From Pseudomonas sp. GOM7 (GTDB taxonomy: Bacteria; Pseudomonadota; Gammaproteobacteria; Pseudomonadales; Pseudomonadaceae): a stretch of 64,000 nt of DNA. The stretch covers positions 3,410,001-3,474,000 of the forward strand of contig NZ_CP113519.1 of the NCBI RefSeq assembly GCF_026723825.1. Direction: 5' to 3'. The position numbers were made by a program, and so were the translations under genes. This document shows, one piece after another, positions 16,731-25,662 of the stretch (position 1 is its first letter; every line of letters begins with the position of its first letter). The notes below the pieces were generated by a model that made no database searches, was not told the origin of the DNA, and saw only the letters and a list, made by a program, of their open reading frames with translations.

Positions 16731-17924
16731 TCAATTGACGACACCGGCCGCGCGCAGCGTTTCGATCTCTTGCGCCCCGTAGCCCAGCTCGGCGAGGATC
16801 TCGGCGCTCTGCGCCCCCATGGGTTGCGGCGCCAGGGTGAGTTCGGGAGGGCTGTCCGACAGGTTGAAGGCCGCCACCGGAACCCTCAACCCATCCACGA
16901 CGCTGCCCGAACTCGCGTGCTGCTGCAGCACCTGCCGGCATGCCACCTGGTCGTCGGCAATGGCCTCCTCCAGGCGGCGAATGCGCGCAGCGGGGATGCG
17001 CCTGGCTTGCAGAAACTGCTCCCAGTAGTCCGCCGACATGGTGCCGATGATTTTCGTCAACACCTGCGCTTCTTCGGCATGCGCATCGAGACGCTGGTTG
17101 TTGTCGGTCTTGATCATGTCCTCACGACCAAGCGCCGTCCACAAGCGGCGTTGTTGCACCAGGTTGGAGGCGCCGATCATCAGCGGCACATCGCTAGCCT
17201 GGTAGCAGCCGATGGTGGCGAAGGGGAAGGTATTGCCCTTCTGCTCCGGGTGCTTGCCGTTCCAGAGCAGCCCGGTGAGGTGCGAGCTGCTGAGGATCAG
17301 CGCGACGTCGAGCATCGAGACATCGATGAACTGGCCCTTGCCGCCATTGCGTTCGCGCTGGAACAGCGCGGTGGCGATGGCATAGGCCGCCGAAGTACCA
17401 GTGGCGTAGTCCACCACCGGAGCACCTGACTTCAGGGGCCGGCCATCGCCATGGCCGGTCATCGCCATCATCCCGGAAAAGGCCTGGATCACGTTGTCGT
17501 AGGCGGTCTGCTCACGGCGCGGGCCGTTCGAGCCGAAGGCCGAGATGGAGCAGTAGATCAGCCTGGGGTTGAGTTTCGACATTTCCTCGTAGCCCAGCCC
17601 CAGCTCATCGAAGGCACCGGGGCGGTAGTTCTCCACGAACACGTCGGCGGTGGCGATAAGCCGCTTCATCGCCTCGCGGCCCTCGGCGCTCTTGAGGTCC
17701 AGTGCCAGGGCCTTCTTGTTCGAGGCCTGGGCCATGAACGCAGTGCCCATACCCATATCGTTCAAGGCACGATCGGAGCCCTGCATGCGTGCCTGGTCGG
17801 GATCATCAGGCGACTCGACCTTGATCACCTCGGCGCCCAGCACCGCCATCTGATAACTGGCGAAGGGGCCAGCCAGTACATGCGTCGTGTCGACGACGCG
17901 AATTCCCTCGAATGCTTTGGACAT
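16731..17924 (-). CDS. CaiB/BaiF (class III) CoA-transferase
   Basis: A 397-residue class III CoA-transferase: GIRVVDTTHVLAGPFASYQMAVLGAEVIKVE, NKKALALDLKS, DVFVENYRPGAFDELGLGYE, and GAPVVDYATGTSAAYAIATAL carrying the likely catalytic Asp of the family. It moves CoA from a donor such as succinyl-CoA to a carboxylic acid. It is translated just before the MmgE/PrpD gene, so the pair probably activates and dehydrates the same substrate or its product. ATG at 17924 gives MSKAFEGIRVV. Confidence 0.82.
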   Translation of the reverse strand: MSKAFEGIRVVDTTHVLAGPFASYQMAVLGAEVIKVESPDDPDQARMQGSDRALNDMGMGTAFMAQASNKKALALDLKSAEGREAMKRLIATADVFVENYRPGAFDELGLGYEEMSKLNPRLIYCSISAFGSNGPRREQTAYDNVIQAFSGMMAMTGHGDGRPLKSGAPVVDYATGTSAAYAIATALFQRERNGGKGQFIDVSMLDVALILSSSHLTGLLWNGKHPEQKGNTFPFATIGCYQASDVPLMIGASNLVQQRRLWTALGREDMIKTDNNQRLDAHAEEAQVLTKIIGTMSADYWEQFLQARRIPAARIRRLEEAIADDQVACRQVLQQHASSGSVVDGLRVPVAAFNLSDSPPELTLAPQPMGAQSAEILAELGYGAQEIETLRAAGVVN

Positions 17925-18073
17925 GAATGTCTTACCCTGTAACCACGGACGTCTGTGGGCCAAGCCCTGAGATGGCGGTGAACGAAGGGAAACCGCCCCA
18001 TTCGCGATCGCTGGCCTGGCATGACCTGGCGTTCGCCAGATCCTTGACCTGCCATCTCGCTGGCCCAGCTACT

Positions 18074-19075
18074 TCACTGGATGTAACCGGCTTCCTTGAG
18101 CTGGACTTCCGCCACTGCCGTTACACGCTTGACGAATTTCGTGTACTCGTCCGGCCCCATCCAGGAATCCACCACGCCAGCGTTGCGCGCGTAGTTCTGG
18201 TATTCCTCCGAGCGCATCGCCTTGTGGATGGCATCGGCGATCTGCTGCTGCAGTTCCTTGGGCATGTCCGCCGGCCCGAATACCCCGCGAACCTGCAGCC
18301 AACTGGTGTCCACCTCATAACCCTGTTCGGCGAAAGTGGGCACCTCGGGCAGACCGGTGAGCCGATCCTTGCCCAGCACGCCCAGGCCTTCGATGCGCTC
18401 GGCGTCGAAGAAGGAGCTGACGGCGCCGAGGTTGGAGACCCCGACATCGACATGCCCGCCGAGCAGGGCCGCGGTGATATCCGGGGTGGAGTTGAAGGCG
18501 ACCCAGTTGAACTTGACCCCAGCAGCCTTCTCCAGCATCGAGATGCCGAGGCTCTGCATCGAGCCCGCCGGGCCGAAGCCGCCGACATTGACCTGGCCAT
18601 TGCTGGCTTTGGCCTTGGCGATCAGGCCATCCAGGTTCTTGATATCGGAACCGGATTTGACGAACAGCAGGATGGCGTCCTCCTGGGTCGAGGCGATCCA
18701 GGAGAAGTCATCGATGGCGTAAGTACCCTTGAGGTTGGTCAACATGCTGGTGAAGTGCGACAGGGTATTGATCCCCAGCGTCAGGCCATCCGGGCGGGCG
18801 GCGCGAATCCGCGTCATCTGCGCGGCGCCACCACCACCCGGGGCGTTGATGACGATCACCTTCTGGCCGATTTCCGGCTCCAGGGTCTTGGCCAGGGTTC
18901 TGATGAACACATCCGCGGTTCCGCCCGCTGCCGTGTGCATGACCATGTTCACGGGCCCGGTGGGGCGCCACTCGCCTTCGGCCAGCGCGGCATCGACCGC
19001 ACCGAGCATTGTCATGGCAGCCAGTACGCTTGCACCCAGGCAGTGACGGGCTTTGTTTCCAGCTTTGCTTAGCAT
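18074..19075 (-). CDS. Bug/TctC-family periplasmic tricarboxylate-type binding protein
   Basis: A 333-residue secreted protein with signal peptide ending near AALAEGEW (residue 32). It shows the family blocks PVNMVMHTAAGGTADVFIRTLAKTLEPEIGQKVIVINAPGGGG and GVSNLGAVSSFFD. Such proteins deliver carboxylates to TctAB. A GGAGA site precedes ATG 19075. It is first in line with the CoA-transferase and MmgE/PrpD genes; the matching TctA and TctB genes lie 5 kb away at 24.2-26.2 kb. Confidence 0.88.
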   Translation of the reverse strand: MLSKAGNKARHCLGASVLAAMTMLGAVDAALAEGEWRPTGPVNMVMHTAAGGTADVFIRTLAKTLEPEIGQKVIVINAPGGGGAAQMTRIRAARPDGLTLGINTLSHFTSMLTNLKGTYAIDDFSWIASTQEDAILLFVKSGSDIKNLDGLIAKAKASNGQVNVGGFGPAGSMQSLGISMLEKAAGVKFNWVAFNSTPDITAALLGGHVDVGVSNLGAVSSFFDAERIEGLGVLGKDRLTGLPEVPTFAEQGYEVDTSWLQVRGVFGPADMPKELQQQIADAIHKAMRSEEYQNYARNAGVVDSWMGPDEYTKFVKRVTAVAEVQLKEAGYIQ

Positions 19076-19334
19076 GTTCTGACGATCTCCGACGGATGTT
19101 ATTTTTTTAATTCGCTATGGGGTCAGCCCCTGAAACAAGGCTCCCAAATATCCATCGGAGGCGGTACTGACGATTTGTCAGCCAAAGCGTGCCTTTATAT
19201 TGGGCAGCGCGCCAGGCGATTGAGCACAGGCGCATGCCCGCGCAGCGGCGCGCGGGGCTCGGGGGGATACGGCGCGACAGGTTATACGCCCCTGCCCGGC
19301 GGGCAGCGGCGAAAAGCGGTAACGGCAACGGCGA

Positions 19335-20222
19335 TCAATCGGTTTGCGCCAGCAGCTCACGCATCCAGGAGAGGAATTTCAGCAGCGGTTCCGATGGCTT
19401 CATGTTGCGCGGCCAGGTCAGGTAATAGCCTTCGCCGGTCTTGCAGGTGTGCTCGAAAGGCGCGATGAAACTGCCATTCTTCAGTTGACGCTCGACGAAG
19501 GCCTTGACCGCGATGGCCACGCCCATGTTCATCGAGGCGGCCTCGTAAGCCAGTGCCGAGTTATCGAAGCGGACACCGCTATCGGCATCGACCCGGGTAG
19601 CGGTGGCTGACAGCCAGCTTGCCCAGTCGTTGGGCCGCGCCATGGAATGCAGCAAGCGCACTCGGGAAAGGTCCTGCGGCGCCTCGAGTTTCGCCGACTC
19701 CATCAGGGTTGGCGAACAGATGGGGATGAGTTCGATATCGACGAGTTTTTCCGCATGCAGATCGGGCCAGTCGCCACGCCCCGAGCGAATCGAGGCATCG
19801 ATGTTCTGGGTGTCGAAATCCACTGGCGCCAATGACGAGGACAACCTGATTTCAATCGATTCATGGGCATCGTGAAAATTGGCCAGCCGGGGAATCAGCC
19901 AACGCTGCGAAAAGGTCGTGTAGGACTGAATGGAAAGGATATCCCGCCGGCCCCTGCGCGACACTTTACGTGCCGCACTGCTGATGTCCTGAAACGCCTG
20001 GGTAACGCCCTCGTACAGCTCCTTGCCCTCGCGCGTCAGCTCGATGCCCCTGTGCAAACGCCGGAACAGGGCCACCCCGAAGTATTCCTCGAGTACCCGT
20101 ACCTGACGACTGACGGCCACTTGCGAGACGTTCATCTCTTCTGCGGCACTGGTCAGGCTGCAGAGCCGGGCCGCGGCCTCGAAGGCTCTCAAGGGGTTCA
20201 AGGGAGGCAGGGGATATTTCAT
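19335..20222 (-). CDS. LysR-family regulator, GcvA-like
   Basis: A 295-residue LysR protein. The helix-turn-helix is in LRAFEAAARLCSLTSAAEEMNVSQVAVSRQVRVLEEYFG (residues 9-50), followed by a co-inducer domain to the end. Start chosen at 20222 (MKYPLPPLNPLRAFE), where conservation begins. It sits 70 bp downstream of the OprD porin on the same strand and upstream of the Bug gene, so it may control both. No effector can be named. Confidence 0.85.
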   Translation of the reverse strand: MKYPLPPLNPLRAFEAAARLCSLTSAAEEMNVSQVAVSRQVRVLEEYFGVALFRRLHRGIELTREGKELYEGVTQAFQDISSAARKVSRRGRRDILSIQSYTTFSQRWLIPRLANFHDAHESIEIRLSSSLAPVDFDTQNIDASIRSGRGDWPDLHAEKLVDIELIPICSPTLMESAKLEAPQDLSRVRLLHSMARPNDWASWLSATATRVDADSGVRFDNSALAYEAASMNMGVAIAVKAFVERQLKNGSFIAPFEHTCKTGEGYYLTWPRNMKPSEPLLKFLSWMRELLAQTD

Positions 20223-20292
20223 GGGGCCACCGTGATCAAACAAAAAGCACCAGTCGCTGCCAGGCAATGGCCGCGCGACTGGTGCATCGGAC

Positions 20293-21543
20293 TCAGAGAA
20301 GACTGAGCGGGTAACTGATGATAACGCGAGCGTCGTTGGCATCACGAGCGAAGTCGGATCTGTAGGTGGCGCTGCGCAAGCGCACACCCATCCCCTTTAA
20401 GCTGCCGCTCTGGAACACGTACTGCAGCTCGACATCCAGTTCGCGCTCACCGCCACCGTCAGCCCCTCGCACATCCGCGCCACTGCCGCGCAGGTAACGG
20501 GTCATGAAGGTCAGGCCAGGGATGCCCACCTTGGCGAGGTCATAGTCGTAGCGCAGTTGCCAGGAGCGCTCGTCCTTCTCGGCGAAATCGCCGATCTGGA
20601 CGAAGTTGACCAGGTAGGGGTTTGCGCCTGCGACATAGGGGAAGGCCGAGTCCCCCGACATGACCTGATAACCAACCCCCAGCGAATGGCCGTTCAGCTT
20701 GTAGGTGCCCATGGCGCTGAATGCGCGGTTATCGATGTCACCGCCATGGGCATTGCCTTCATCGTCGCTCAGGAACAGGCGGATATCCGTGTTGAAAGCG
20801 CCCCACTCGCCCTTGCGTCGATCGCTGAGCCCCACGAACTGCTGGCGATAGATGTTCTCGAAGCGAGCGTACTGGTAACTGAAGTCGGTGTTTTCCAGAA
20901 CCCTGTAGCTGAGCCCGAGCAGCTCGAAGTCACCACCGTCCAGAGAGCCGCTGAAGCGACGGTTCTTGTTGTTCAGCGCCAGGCCTTCATCGCTCGTCTG
21001 GTCGCGTTGCACGACGCGCTGGATCTGTGCGCCGGTGAGCTCCAGGCCTTTCAGCTCGCGAACCTGCAGTTGCATGCCCTCGAAGGTCTGTGGCAGCAGA
21101 CGGCCATCATTGGCCTGCAAGGTTGGCCACTTGGGCAGCAGCGTGCCCAGCTTGAACTCGCTGCTGGACGCCCGCAGCTTGAGCGTGCCGCCAGCCTTCG
21201 AGTAGTCATCCGACACATCCCTGTCGTCTTCCACCGGCAGCAGCCCCGTGCCGGCCCGACCGCGGCCGGAATCGAGCTTGATACCCAGCATGCCGATGGC
21301 GTCGAAGCCGACACCGATGGCGCCGGGGGTATAGCCGGATTGGTAGCGCAGGATGAAGCCCTGCGCCCACTCTTCGCGCTGTGACTGCCCGCTTCCCTCC
21401 CTGAAGTCGCGGTTCATGTAGAAATTGCGCAGATCCAGTGAGGCTTTGCTGTCTTCCAGAAAACCTTCCGCGAAGGCCGAAGGCAGCATGAGGGCAAGCC
21501 CCGTCCCTGCCACGCACAGGGGCATGAGTTTCATCGTGTTCAT
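20293..21543 (-). CDS. OprD-family outer-membrane porin
   Basis: A 416-residue porin with signal peptide ending LPSAFA (near residue 25) and the OprD opening FLEDSKASLDLRNFYMNRDF. The alternating beta-strand pattern runs to the end with a terminal SYPLSLL strand. OprD-group porins admit specific small carboxylates or amino acids. ATG 21543 (MNTMKLMPL). The neighbours point to the same carboxylate as the Bug/CoA-transferase genes. A second OprD gene lies at 40.9 kb. Confidence 0.88.
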   Translation of the reverse strand: MNTMKLMPLCVAGTGLALMLPSAFAEGFLEDSKASLDLRNFYMNRDFREGSGQSQREEWAQGFILRYQSGYTPGAIGVGFDAIGMLGIKLDSGRGRAGTGLLPVEDDRDVSDDYSKAGGTLKLRASSSEFKLGTLLPKWPTLQANDGRLLPQTFEGMQLQVRELKGLELTGAQIQRVVQRDQTSDEGLALNNKNRRFSGSLDGGDFELLGLSYRVLENTDFSYQYARFENIYRQQFVGLSDRRKGEWGAFNTDIRLFLSDDEGNAHGGDIDNRAFSAMGTYKLNGHSLGVGYQVMSGDSAFPYVAGANPYLVNFVQIGDFAEKDERSWQLRYDYDLAKVGIPGLTFMTRYLRGSGADVRGADGGGERELDVELQYVFQSGSLKGMGVRLRSATYRSDFARDANDARVIISYPLSLL

Positions 21544-21701
21544 CGTAAGTACCTGACGAAGGACCGGACGCCGCAACCAGGGCGGAGCCGGTCGAGGGTG
21601 GGCGAAGCCGAACTTGGGCATCACCAGGCAAGCCGAAACCCGACGCATCGACTCTGCGCAAGCGGGATAGACAAGGAGAGGTGACCCAAGCGGGTTCGAT
21701 T

Positions 21702-21723
21702 CAAATAGCGATGGCGCTATTTG
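21702..21723. promoter_or_regulatory. Perfect palindrome upstream of the OprD porin
   Basis: CAAATAGCG (21702-21710) and CGCTATTTG (21715-21723) form 9-bp arms around a 4-bp centre, 159 bp before the porin start. The ATAG-N8-CTAT core would suit a LysR-type regulator such as the adjacent gene; this is inference. Confidence 0.5.
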
Positions 21724-21782
21724 CAGTCATTCATCCGGAGTGGGATTGAATACCGCGTATTCGACCTGAACTGACATGCACT

Positions 21783-21794
21783 GCATTGCAATGC
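21783..21794. promoter_or_regulatory. 12-bp palindrome in the porin/IclR intergenic region
   Basis: GCATTGCAATGC is a perfect palindrome. It shares the TGCA/TTGCAT words of the site at 21931-21945 and lies in the same divergent region, so it may be a second regulator site. Could be chance. Confidence 0.3.
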
Positions 21795-21913
21795 CGGAGC
21801 ACGGCTACCGAGACATGCGCCAATGAAGCGGCAAGAGAGGGAATGTTCATAGAGACCTACTTGTTGTTATGAGTCTTGAATGAAACGCCCATCGATTATG
21901 CAATCGTGATCCT

Positions 21914-21949
21914 GATGTTCAACCGAGCAATTCCATTGCATGGAACATC
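21914..21949. promoter_or_regulatory. Nested inverted repeats upstream of the IclR gene
   Basis: TTCCATTGCATGGAA (21931-21945) has 6-bp arms around TGC, the size and symmetry of IclR-family operators. A wider pair, GATGTTC (21914-21920) and GAACATC (21943-21949), overlaps it. Position between divergent porin and iclR-type genes suggests the IclR protein binds here. The rest of 21544-22080 shows no gene. Confidence 0.45.
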
Positions 21950-22080
21950 AAGGCCATACTGACACTGGCTTGCGGCTTGTTGCGTTAGCCTAAGGACGAT
22001 CCGAGAGCATCACTCACAGAATTTGATGAACTCGGATTCGAGTTCATGTCATGTAACCGAGCACTCAGAGAGCCAAGGCG

Positions 22081-22917
22081 ATGTTCAGCCCTCACCTTCA
22101 CGCACTGGAACAGGCCGCCGACACAACGACGCCTTCGGGCCTTCCCGGCCAGGGCAAGTCGACCCCGAATCGCTCCCTGGAACGTGGCCTGGGCCTGTTG
22201 CGGGCCTTTCGTCCGGGCTGCGAGTACCTGAGCAATGGGGAGCTGAGCGAAAGAACGGGCCTGTCCAAGTCGACCGTCAGCCGCCTGACGCAAACGCTGG
22301 TTCGCAGCGGCTTCCTCGATTACGACCCGGTCAGTGGTGCCTATCGGCTCGCCGCCTCCCTGCTCAGCCTGGCCCACACCCTGCATCACGGCAGTACGCT
22401 GGTGCAAATAGCGGAACCCTTGATGCGCCAGGTCGCCCGGCAACTCCAGGTGAACGTTGGCCTGGCCGCTGCCGATGGCGACGAGATGGTCTACCTGGAG
22501 TCGATCAGGCTGAGCGCGCGCAAATCGCCGCGCAACGTCGGCACGGGGCAGCGTCTACCCATGGAGCTGACCGCACTGGGCCGCGCCTGTCTGGCGGTGC
22601 AGGACGAGGTGCACCGCCAAGCGCTGCTGCAACATTTCCAGGCACGGCGCTGCGCCTCGCGCTGGGCAGAGCTGAGCAGAGAGATCGAAGCGGCCATGCG
22701 CAGTGTCGGATGCCATGGCTATTGCACCGCTTCCTGGCAACCGCAAGTGGTGTCGATAGCCGCCCCCCTCGACCTCCCCAGCTATCGCGCCCATGCGCTG
22801 AATATCAGCCTGTCGACCCGCGAAAGCATCGAGGCAGTGACAGCGCGCTATGCGCAGCCGCTGCTCGAGCTGACCGAGAGCATCAGGCGCGAGCTGAACC
22901 GCAAAGATGCTTCATGA
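22081..22917 (+). CDS. IclR-family transcriptional regulator
   Basis: A 278-residue IclR protein: winged helix-turn-helix at about 30-95 (LERGLGLLRAFRPG, NGELSERTGLSKSTVSRLTQTLVRSGFLDYD) and effector domain to the end (TGQRLPMELTALGRACLA, VSIAAPLDLPSYRAHALNISL). It is divergent from the OprD porin and convergent with the AbrB-family permease. The nested palindrome at 21914-21949 is a likely operator. It probably controls the carboxylate uptake genes on either side. Confidence 0.87.
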   Translation: MFSPHLHALEQAADTTTPSGLPGQGKSTPNRSLERGLGLLRAFRPGCEYLSNGELSERTGLSKSTVSRLTQTLVRSGFLDYDPVSGAYRLAASLLSLAHTLHHGSTLVQIAEPLMRQVARQLQVNVGLAAADGDEMVYLESIRLSARKSPRNVGTGQRLPMELTALGRACLAVQDEVHRQALLQHFQARRCASRWAELSREIEAAMRSVGCHGYCTASWQPQVVSIAAPLDLPSYRAHALNISLSTRESIEAVTARYAQPLLELTESIRRELNRKDAS

Positions 22918-22947
22918 CCGCCAATGGCCATGCTCAGGCGTTGATGC

Positions 22948-24009
22948 TCAGGATGCGCCCCTCGACTCGAAGCGCCGCGCCGCGGCAATGAACCAGTGAA
23001 CGCCCGGCATGAATATGCAGATCCGCACGATCTGAAAGGACACGATGATGGCCACGCTGTAGCCAAGGAACTGCGCGGTCAGTGCCATTTCCGTGACGCC
23101 TCCCGGCGCTGCGCTGAGCACCATGACCTCCCAGGGCAGTTCGGTCAGCCCAGCGAAGACCACCGCCATCATGCTGCTCATGAACAGGAACAGGAGCATG
23201 GACAGGATGATGGTGAGCGTGAGCTTCATCTCCAGGAACAGCTCCCTGGTGAACACCGAACCCAGCCAGGTACCCAGCACCACCTGCGCGATGGCCAGCA
23301 CCAGCGAAGGATAAGGCGCCACGTGCAAACCACTGCTGGAGGCCGCGGCGGAAATCAGCAAGGCCCCGAAGAAATAGGGATTCGGCAGCCTCAGCCATTT
23401 GAACAGCATGGCACCGGCCAAAGCGGAAACGGCCAACAGCCCGATACCGCCGAGATCCAGGGCGCCGGTAGCCCCCAGGGTGCGCCCCGCATTGCCCGGC
23501 CAACCGTCGGCCACATAGAGTGCAATGGGGATGATCACCACGACGCTGGCGATGCGGATGGTCTGCGACAGCACCACCACCCCCTTGTCGAGGCCGAACC
23601 GTTCAGCGATCACGGCCGCCTCTACCGGGCTGGTAGGTATGGTGCAGAGCAACGCGGTGGAATAGTCGAGACGACTGAAGCGCTTGAGCAGCACGGATAC
23701 GAATAGCGCGCACACGCCGGTCAGAATGGCCAGGGCCACGATCTCGAGGCCCATTTCGAGGATGACCAGCAAGGCGGCCGGGGTGAATGCCAGGCCTACG
23801 GTGGAGGCAATGATCATTTGCCCATAGGGCCGGGTTCTGGCCGAAATGGGCGTTTTCATCAACCCGCTGATGTACAGGGTGGCCGTCAGCAGCAATGGCC
23901 CGATCATGTACGGCAAGGGCATGCCGATTGCCGCGAACAACCGCCCCATGGCGAAGCAGAGCCCGTACAGCGCAAGCAACCGGGCAAGGCCGGAAAAATC
24001 CATAACCAT
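22948..24009 (-). CDS. AbrB-family membrane transporter
   Basis: A 353-residue protein with about ten hydrophobic segments in two repeats. PLPYMIGPLLLTA and LRLPNPYFFGALLISA are the paired signature blocks of the AbrB (ammonia-monooxygenase-like) family, together with CTIPTSPVEAAVIAE and SAAPGGVTEMALTA. The family's substrates are poorly known. ATG at 24009 follows AGGAG closely; ATG at 24003 is also possible. It sits beside TctAB on the same strand, giving two unrelated permeases in one cluster. Confidence 0.75.
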   Translation of the reverse strand: MVMDFSGLARLLALYGLCFAMGRLFAAIGMPLPYMIGPLLLTATLYISGLMKTPISARTRPYGQMIIASTVGLAFTPAALLVILEMGLEIVALAILTGVCALFVSVLLKRFSRLDYSTALLCTIPTSPVEAAVIAERFGLDKGVVVLSQTIRIASVVVIIPIALYVADGWPGNAGRTLGATGALDLGGIGLLAVSALAGAMLFKWLRLPNPYFFGALLISAAASSSGLHVAPYPSLVLAIAQVVLGTWLGSVFTRELFLEMKLTLTIILSMLLFLFMSSMMAVVFAGLTELPWEVMVLSAAPGGVTEMALTAQFLGYSVAIIVSFQIVRICIFMPGVHWFIAAARRFESRGAS

Positions 24010-24156
24010 CACGCTCCTCTTTCAGGGTACCTCTGCACATGGACGCGCCAGGCTCGGCAAGACCCGGCGAAAGCCCATGCCACACATGAAACGGCCCGCA
24101 ATGACACGCCATCGCTGGCTTGCCGTTGCGGGCCCTGAAGTCAGTGCAATACGCCC

Positions 24157-25650
24157 TCAGGCGAGGCGCTGACGGGTGAACCTGCCGCGCAGGAACTTAA
24201 AGGCAGGCATAGCGAAGGAGAGCACGGCTACCCCCAGCAGGATCAGGGTCAGCGGGCTGCTGTAGAACACCGAATAGTCGCCGTTGGAAATGACCAACGC
24301 CCGGCGGAAGTTGGTTTCGAGCATTTCACCGAGAACCAGCGCCAGAATGATGGGCGCGAGCGGAATATCCAGCTTGCGCAGCACATAACCGAGCACACCG
24401 AAGGCCAGAGCGACATAAACGGGGAACATCGAGTTCTCGGAAGCGTATGCACCCATCAGGCAGATGGCGGTTACCGTAGCGGCGACGGCCGGGCGTGGAA
24501 TGTCCGCCACCTTCGCCCAGTACTTCGCCCCGGCCAGGCCAATGAAGATCATCACCGGCACGCTGACCCACAGCGCCGCGATGACGGTGTAAGGAATCTC
24601 CGGGTTGGTGGTGAACAGCAACGGTCCAGGCTGAATGCCATGGATCATCAGCGCGCCGATCATGATGGCAGTGGTCGGCGAACCGGGGATACCCAGCGCG
24701 AACAAGGGGGCCAGCGCGCCCGATACGGCGGCGTTGTTGGCCGACTCCGATGCCGCGATCCCCTCGATGCTACCCTTGCCGAACTGCTCGGGCGTTTTCG
24801 AGGCCTTCTTCGATACGGCATAGGCGACGAAGGAGGCGATGGAAGCCCCGGCCCCTGGCACCACACCGATGATGTAACCGAGCACGGAGCTTCTCAGCAG
24901 ATTGCCCTTCAACTTGCCGAAGGTTTTCAACGGTACCGCGAGAATCCCTGTCATCGGATGGCTCTTGACCTTGCCAGAAGGCCCGGCTTCGACCATGAAC
25001 AGCACTTCGGAAAGCGCGAACAAACCCAGCAGCACCGGCACCAGGGGGAAGCCCTCGAAGAACTCGGGGTTGGGGCTGAAGCGGGGAATGCCGGTCTGCG
25101 TATCGAGCCCGACCGTGGCCAGGGCCAGGCCGATGCCCATGGCGATGGCGCCCTTGGCCGCCGAACCGTTGGAGAGTGTCGAGACGAGGCTCAAGCCCAG
25201 AACGGCCAGGGCGAAATAGGCGGTAGGCCCGAAGTTCAGCGCGAACTCCGAAAGCGGAACCGCCGTCAGCAGCAACAGCAGTGCGCTGACGAAGATACCG
25301 ATGCCCGAGGAAACGATGGAGATGTTCAGGGCAACGCCGGCCTTGCCTTGCTGGGTCAGCGGAAAGCCATCCCAGGAGGTGGCCACTGCAGCCGCCGTTC
25401 CGGGTGAATTGATCAGGATGGCGGAAATGGCGCCGCCATATTCGGCAGCCGCATAGAGAGAGACCAAGGTCACGATCGACACGAGCGGGTCGAGCGTGTA
25501 GGTGAAGGGAATAAGCAAGGCGACGCCGAGACTCGGGCCCAAGCCGGGCAGCGCACCGATCATGTAGCCCAGCAGCGCACCGACGATCAGACCGACCAGC
25601 ACCAGGGGGTCGGCAAAGGCCGAAAACCCGATCAGGATATTTTCCAACAT
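24157..25650 (-). CDS. tctA: TctA-type large permease subunit
   Basis: A 497-residue protein with around 11-12 membrane segments and the TctA signatures GLIVGALLGYMIGALPGLGPS near residues 18-40, YGGAISAILINSPGTAAAVAT, and GVVPGAGASIASFVAY. With TctB and a Bug/TctC protein it forms a sodium- or proton-driven tricarboxylate-type uptake system. The small subunit precedes it by 12 bp. The binding protein is most likely that at 18.1-19.1 kb. Confidence 0.9.
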   Translation of the reverse strand: MLENILIGFSAFADPLVLVGLIVGALLGYMIGALPGLGPSLGVALLIPFTYTLDPLVSIVTLVSLYAAAEYGGAISAILINSPGTAAAVATSWDGFPLTQQGKAGVALNISIVSSGIGIFVSALLLLLTAVPLSEFALNFGPTAYFALAVLGLSLVSTLSNGSAAKGAIAMGIGLALATVGLDTQTGIPRFSPNPEFFEGFPLVPVLLGLFALSEVLFMVEAGPSGKVKSHPMTGILAVPLKTFGKLKGNLLRSSVLGYIIGVVPGAGASIASFVAYAVSKKASKTPEQFGKGSIEGIAASESANNAAVSGALAPLFALGIPGSPTTAIMIGALMIHGIQPGPLLFTTNPEIPYTVIAALWVSVPVMIFIGLAGAKYWAKVADIPRPAVAATVTAICLMGAYASENSMFPVYVALAFGVLGYVLRKLDIPLAPIILALVLGEMLETNFRRALVISNGDYSVFYSSPLTLILLGVAVLSFAMPAFKFLRGRFTRQRLA

Positions 25651-25662
25651 GGGATTGTTACC

